NCBI RefSeq assembly: GCF_900215505.1
Contig: NZ_LT907844.1
Coordinates: 930,001 to 994,000 of the forward strand
Source: Cohaesibacter sp. ES.047
GTDB lineage: Bacteria; Pseudomonadota; Alphaproteobacteria; Rhizobiales; Cohaesibacteraceae
DNA length: 64,000 nt
Reading direction: 5' to 3'
Position 1 is the stretch's first letter. Every line of letters starts with the position of its first letter. The translations under genes and the position numbers were made by a program. The notes beneath the pieces are model-generated. The model saw only the letters and a list, made by a program, of their open reading frames with translations. It was not told where the DNA came from and searched no databases. Below are positions 60,201 to 64,000 of this stretch, one piece after another.

Positions 60201-60923
60201 TCAGGCGCTAACGCACCGCGTAGCCTTTTCCGTTACCCATTCATCGAGAACCCTGTTGAAGTGATCAGGATGTTCAATTGGCGGGCAATGAGAGCAGTCC
60301 GGCAGCAGAACAAGTCGACTGTCCGGAATGGCTTCATGCATTTCCCGTGCTCTTTCTGGCGGCGTGACTGTGTCTGCCTCGCCAACGACAATCAGAGTGG
60401 GTGCCGTGATATCCTTGAGACCGGTGCGACCATCGGGCCGAGCGATAACGGCGTCAAGCTGGGCTTGATAGGCCTTCACTCCCATTTTGATGGCGTCATC
60501 AGCGATTGCGCCGAGAATGCGCACCGGGACTTTGCCAAGATGAATGCAGCTGCTCTCCATCAAGCTGGCGTGGGCGATCGCCATGCCCTGATCTTTGGCC
60601 AGCTCAAGTCCGGCCAATCGAAGATGGGTGTTGTCGGGATTTTCCGGGCGGGCCGAGGTGGAAACAAGGACAAGACTGAGCAGTCTATCCTTGAGCTTGG
60701 GGGCAAGATGCAGCGCAACATAGCCGCCCATTGACCATGCCACGAAATGAAAGCGTTCTGGACACTGCTCAAGAATGCAATCTGCCATTTCCTCAATCGA
60801 GGTCATGTCATAATAGCCATTTGGAACGGTGACGACGCGATCTTTACCGAAAACAGGAAGCTGCAGGCTCCAGGAGGACGCGCCGGACAAAAGGCCAGGA
60901 AGGAAAACAATTGGATCTAACAT
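60201..60923 (-). CDS. Alpha/beta hydrolase
   Basis: 240 residue single-domain hydrolase with no signal peptide. Nucleophile Ser64 in AWSMGG, acid Asp184 in VVGEADTVTPPE, and base His212 in PDCSHCPPIEHP. The small size and the VFLPGLLSGASSW oxyanion segment resemble esterases and BioH/3-oxoadipate enol-lactonase-type enzymes; the substrate is not evident. It starts 10 bases after the peptide-ABC ATPase gene, so it is the last gene of that operon and may process the imported compound. Confidence 0.88.
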   Translation of the reverse strand: MLDPIVFLPGLLSGASSWSLQLPVFGKDRVVTVPNGYYDMTSIEEMADCILEQCPERFHFVAWSMGGYVALHLAPKLKDRLLSLVLVSTSARPENPDNTHLRLAGLELAKDQGMAIAHASLMESSCIHLGKVPVRILGAIADDAIKMGVKAYQAQLDAVIARPDGRTGLKDITAPTLIVVGEADTVTPPERAREMHEAIPDSRLVLLPDCSHCPPIEHPDHFNRVLDEWVTEKATRCVSA

Positions 60924-60932
60924 CAGATTGAC

Positions 60933-61955
60933 TCATTGGCTCTGTTCGGCAATCGGCTGGATTGTCGAGAATTGGTGGATGATCTCCTCGGCACGGTGGC
61001 AGGCAACAGCGTGATCGGTGCCGATCTCTCTGAGCGGAGGCACGGACTGACTGCACTGGTCCTGCGCGAAGGGGCAGCGGGGCTTGAAATGACATCCCGG
61101 CGGAGGGGCGAGGGGGCTCGGCAGCTCTCCCGACACCTGAGCTTTTTTACCCCTGTCCGTAGGATGAGGTCGTGGAATGGCCGATAGGAGGGTTCGCGTG
61201 TAGGGATGGGTCGGCTTTGCGAAAAGCGTTGCATTGTCGCCGATCTCGACAATCCGCCCCAGATACATCACAGCCACGCGGTCAGCGACATGAGAGACGA
61301 CGGACAGGTCGTGAGAGATGAAGATCAACGAGAGGTTCATTTCCGACTGAAGGCGGATGATCAGGTTGAGGATCTGCGCCTGAATGGAGACGTCAAGGGC
61401 GGAAACCGGCTCGTCGGCCACAATCAGTTCGGGCTCCAGAGCGATAGCCCGTGCAATGCCGATGCGCTGGCATTGGCCGCCGGAGAGTTCGTGCGGATAT
61501 CGATCAAGATGGTAACTGCTGAGACCTGCAAGCTTTGCAATGGCCTCCACCTTCTTGTCGATCTCCGCACGAGTCCCCACTCGGTAATTTCGCAAGGCTT
61601 CGCCAATGATGGCGCGAACCTTCATCCGTGGATTGAGAGAGGCGTAAGGGTCCTGAAAGATCATCTGAAAGCGCTGGCGGGCTGCCTTCAGAGACCGGCC
61701 TTCAAGGCGTGCTATGTCGACCCCGTCGATTTCGATGCTGCCATCTGTCGGGCGTTCAAGGCGCAGAATGAGACGGGCAAGAGAAGACTTGCCGCAGCCG
61801 CTTTCTCCGACCAGCCCGAGGGTTTCTCCCCGCGCCATCTTCAGCGAGACATTGTCTACGGCATGCACTTGCCGCCGCGTGCCACCAAATCTCTTTTGGG
61901 CGAGATGGTAGATTTTGGAGACATTCTCCAACAAGAGATAGGCTTCTCCCGTCAT
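60933..61955 (-). CDS. Peptide-type ABC transporter ATP-binding protein (DppF/OppF-like)
   Basis: 340 residues. Walker [10 protein letters not shown] (50-58), Walker B LIVADEPVSALDVS, switch SHDLSVVSHVADR, and the C-terminal oligopeptide domain with PPGCHFKPRCPFAQDQC (conserved cysteines). The signature reads LSGGQCQRIG, with Cys where Arg is usual. Partner of the following ATPase; overlap by ATGA with it shows tight coupling. Confidence 0.93.
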   Translation of the reverse strand: MTGEAYLLLENVSKIYHLAQKRFGGTRRQVHAVDNVSLKMARGETLGLVGESGCGKSSLARLILRLERPTDGSIEIDGVDIARLEGRSLKAARQRFQMIFQDPYASLNPRMKVRAIIGEALRNYRVGTRAEIDKKVEAIAKLAGLSSYHLDRYPHELSGGQCQRIGIARAIALEPELIVADEPVSALDVSIQAQILNLIIRLQSEMNLSLIFISHDLSVVSHVADRVAVMYLGRIVEIGDNATLFAKPTHPYTRTLLSAIPRPHPTDRGKKAQVSGELPSPLAPPPGCHFKPRCPFAQDQCSQSVPPLREIGTDHAVACHRAEEIIHQFSTIQPIAEQSQ

Positions 61956-62998
61956 GATGACCAGGCCCTCACGATGTCCAGTTTCGAAACGGTTTGAAAG
62001 ACGTCTGCGTCATGTACGCATCGCGACATATGGTGCGGTGCAATCTGGCGCATGGCGGGCGCCTCGCTGAGGCACTGCTCGCTGGCGAAGGCACATCTGG
62101 GTGCAAAGCTGCAACTGGGGAGTGACCCTTCAAGGCGGGGCACAGCGCCCTCGATTTCATGCAACATCGAACGGTGGGCCGAGCCGATGCCCGGCAAGGA
62201 GGCCAAGAGCCCGGCTGTGTAGCCGTGCGACGGGCGTGAGAACAGATCCTCTATGGGCGCATTCTCGACCACGCGGCCCGCATACATCACCATCATCCGA
62301 TCCGCATGGGAGGAAACCACGCCGAGATCGTGGGTGATGAGCAGCACACTCATGCCGAACTCGGACCTTAAGTCAGAGATCAGATCAAGCACCTGAGCCT
62401 GAACGGTGACATCAAGAGCCGTTGTCGGTTCGTCAGCAATGAGCAATTCGGGATCGCAAGCCAATGCCATGGCAATCATCACCCTTTGCCTCATGCCGCC
62501 TGACAGTTCATGGGGGTAGGAGGAGAGGCGACTGGCGGCATCGGGGATGCGCACGAAATCCAGCATGTCTTTGGCTCGCTGCGTGGATTTGCTCCAATCC
62601 CATTGCCAATGCTCGCGCACCGCCTCAGAAATCTGCAGTCCGATTGTGTGCACCGGGTTGAGAGAACTCATCGGATCTTGGAACACCATCCCGATCCGCG
62701 CGCCCCGGATCTGGCGCATGGTCTTTTCACTCGCCCCGATCAGCTCTTCGCCCGACAGCTGAACCGATCCAGACAGGATGCGAGCATTGTGGCGCGGCAG
62801 CAGTCCCATCACGGTCATCGCGGTGACACTCTTGCCGCAGCCGCTCTCGCCGACGAGGGCCAGAATTTCCCCCTTGCCCACGGACAGTGAGACGTCATCA
62901 AGGGCCCTGACGGTGCCGCTGCTCGAGCGAAACTCCAACGACAGATTGTCAACTTCCAACACCGGCCTTTCGAGGTCTTGTTGTTGTGCTTCAAGCAT
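61952..62998 (-). CDS. Peptide-type ABC transporter ATP-binding protein (DppD/OppD-like)
   Basis: 348 residues from ATG 62998, which shares one base with the stop of the permease gene (TGATG); a GTG at 63001 is just upstream. Walker A GESGCGKS, signature [19 protein letters not shown], Walker [15 protein letters not shown], and the C-terminal cysteine motif [16 protein letters not shown]. Together with the DppF-like ATPase it powers import of peptides or similar ligands. Confidence 0.93.
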   Translation of the reverse strand: MLEAQQQDLERPVLEVDNLSLEFRSSSGTVRALDDVSLSVGKGEILALVGESGCGKSVTAMTVMGLLPRHNARILSGSVQLSGEELIGASEKTMRQIRGARIGMVFQDPMSSLNPVHTIGLQISEAVREHWQWDWSKSTQRAKDMLDFVRIPDAASRLSSYPHELSGGMRQRVMIAMALACDPELLIADEPTTALDVTVQAQVLDLISDLRSEFGMSVLLITHDLGVVSSHADRMMVMYAGRVVENAPIEDLFSRPSHGYTAGLLASLPGIGSAHRSMLHEIEGAVPRLEGSLPSCSFAPRCAFASEQCLSEAPAMRQIAPHHMSRCVHDADVFQTVSKLDIVRAWSS

Positions 62999-63876
62999 CA
63001 CAGCGCCCCCCTCTTTTGCTTGCGCGGATCAAGGGCGTCGCTCAGCCGGTCGCCAAGGATATTCACCATCAGAACGAGGAAGGATAAGAGGATACCGGGG
63101 TATGCCATCAGTTCCGGACGGATACGGAAATAGCTCCTGGCATCTGCCATCATGCCGCCCCAGCTGGGAATTTCAGGCGATGTGCCGACGCCCAGAAAGC
63201 TCAGGACGGCAGAGGCGATGATCGCCGAGGCGCAGGCGTAGGTTGCCTGAACGAACACCGGCCCCAATGTGTTGGGCAGAATATGGCGCCAGACCAGCGG
63301 AATGCCCGACGTGCCAATGGATATGGCAGCAGAAACATAAGGTTGTTCGCGCACACTCAGTGTCACTGAACGCACCAGTCTGACCATGCGGGGAACCTCG
63401 GGAACGGCGATTGCGACAATGACGGTGGTCACGCCCGCATCCATCAGGGAGGCAAGGGCAATCGCGAGCAGGACCGCCGGGATTGCCATCAGGGCGTCGT
63501 TGAGACGCATGATGATGGCGCCGCCAATGGAAGACACACCGGCGTAAAGACCGATTGCTACGCCAACGATAGTGGTGACGATCGCAACCAAAAAGCCGAC
63601 CGCAAGCGAGACGCGCGCGCCGAAGATTGCACGGGCAAAGACATCCCGGCCCAGATGATCCCGCCCCAGAAAGGCGTCCTCTGATGGTCCCCTTAAACGA
63701 AGCGCGGGATTGATCGCAACGGGATCATCGGCAATGAACGGAGCAAATATCGCCATCAGCATGAACCCGATGAGCACGGCAAGGCAGAAATAGGTCAATG
63801 GGTCAGCCTGATACCACGCGTGGCCTTTCGTGGTCACAGTGACATCGCCCGGGGCAGCGGACTTTGCTTTGAGCAT
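62998..63876 (-). CDS. Peptide-type ABC transporter permease (DppC/OppC-like)
   Basis: 292 residues. N-terminal DppC-type region (LTYFCLAVLIGFMLMAIFAPF, joined; RLRGPSEDAFLGRDHLGRDVFARAIFGARVSL in parts) and five to six membrane segments. The coupling loop is near YVSAAISIGTSGIPLVWRHILPN, where the common acid E-A-A Glu is replaced by Ser. The end LSDALDPRKQKR is typical of DppC. GAGGGGGTAATC precedes the ATG. Confidence 0.93.
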   Translation of the reverse strand: MLKAKSAAPGDVTVTTKGHAWYQADPLTYFCLAVLIGFMLMAIFAPFIADDPVAINPALRLRGPSEDAFLGRDHLGRDVFARAIFGARVSLAVGFLVAIVTTIVGVAIGLYAGVSSIGGAIIMRLNDALMAIPAVLLAIALASLMDAGVTTVIVAIAVPEVPRMVRLVRSVTLSVREQPYVSAAISIGTSGIPLVWRHILPNTLGPVFVQATYACASAIIASAVLSFLGVGTSPEIPSWGGMMADARSYFRIRPELMAYPGILLSFLVLMVNILGDRLSDALDPRKQKRGAL

Positions 63877-63878
63877 GA

Positions 63879-64000
63879 TTACCCCCTCACACGCGGATCA
63901 AACAGCGCGTAACTTAGATCGACGATCAGGTTGATGAAAATGAGCAGCGCAGAGAAGAACAGAATGACGCCCTGCACGAGCGGATAGTCCCGCCGTGTGA
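63879..64000 (-). CDS. Peptide-type ABC transporter permease (DppB/OppB-like), C-terminal fragment
   Basis: Only the last 40 codons lie in the window; the gene runs off the right edge. The reading frame encodes RRDYPLVQGVILFFSALLI, a hydrophobic helix and the ending DLSYALFDPRVRG, which is the standard C-terminus of DppB-type permeases. Two bases separate its stop from the DppC start. Confidence 0.9.
   Translation of the reverse strand, partial: TRRDYPLVQGVILFFSALLIFINLIVDLSYALFDPRVRG

Overview
The window reads as a chromosomal segment of an alphaproteobacterium, most likely of the order Hyphomicrobiales (Rhizobiales). This is inferred from gene order: mdh-sucCDAB-lpd, atpHAGDC, and the chain rplU-rpmA-GNAT-obgE-proB-proA-nadD-rsfS-rlmH-envC-ctpA-divergent polysaccharide deacetylase-rppH. 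It is also inferred from the ribosomal protein L21 carrying a helix-hairpin-helix tail. Genus is not determinable from the sequence alone; the number of sugar importers would fit a heterotroph living on polysaccharides. No phage, insertion sequence, CRISPR array or rRNA was seen.

Positions 1-35.6 kb are core genome. First comes a TCA-cycle block: the malate dehydrogenase 3' end, succinyl-CoA ligase, all three 2-oxoglutarate dehydrogenase components, and a small membrane protein lodged between sucB and lpd. Next are an unknown secreted protein, XerC, a small transaldolase-like aldolase and PriA. The complete F1 operon of ATP synthase (delta, alpha, gamma, beta, epsilon) follows, then a chemoreceptor. 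From about 34.8 kb back to 21.9 kb one long series of minus-strand genes covers the ribosomal proteins, two acetyltransferases, Obg GTPase, proline synthesis, NAD synthesis, ribosome silencing and methylation, and cell-division/envelope proteases.

A tRNA-Ser(CGA) at 35.76 kb separates this core from an accessory half given over to carbohydrate capture. Module A (36.9-44.3 kb, minus) is a LacI regulator, a CUT1-type ABC importer and a cytoplasmic GH127 beta-L-arabinofuranosidase. This suggests import of arabinofuranose oligosaccharides and their hydrolysis inside the cell. Module B (44.8-50.9 kb) is a ribose-type operon: binding protein, ATPase, permease, ribokinase, LacI regulator, and a tail-to-tail FucU/RbsD mutarotase. 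Module C (51.1-58.4 kb) is a LacI regulator divergent from a second CUT2 importer, a xylose-isomerase-like TIM barrel protein and a Gfo/Idh/MocA dehydrogenase; it has no kinase, so an oxidative or epimerising route is likely. An L-fucose isomerase-family protein follows at 58.5-60.1 kb. From 60.2 kb to the right edge a dipeptide/oligopeptide-type ABC operon ends in an alpha/beta hydrolase and runs off the window.

Each of the three LacI modules has its own visible operator: GAGAWAACGTTTGCKC twice for A, the perfect palindrome ATGAAACGTTTCAT at both ends of B, and a tandem pair of ATGAAAAGGTTTACAT spaced 21 bp for C. Other points of interest are a 3 x 16 bp tandem repeat over the rlmH stop codon, a heptanucleotide repeat ahead of the TIM-barrel gene, an EnvC homologue lacking the LytM zinc ligands, and strong stem-loops just after two binding-protein genes.
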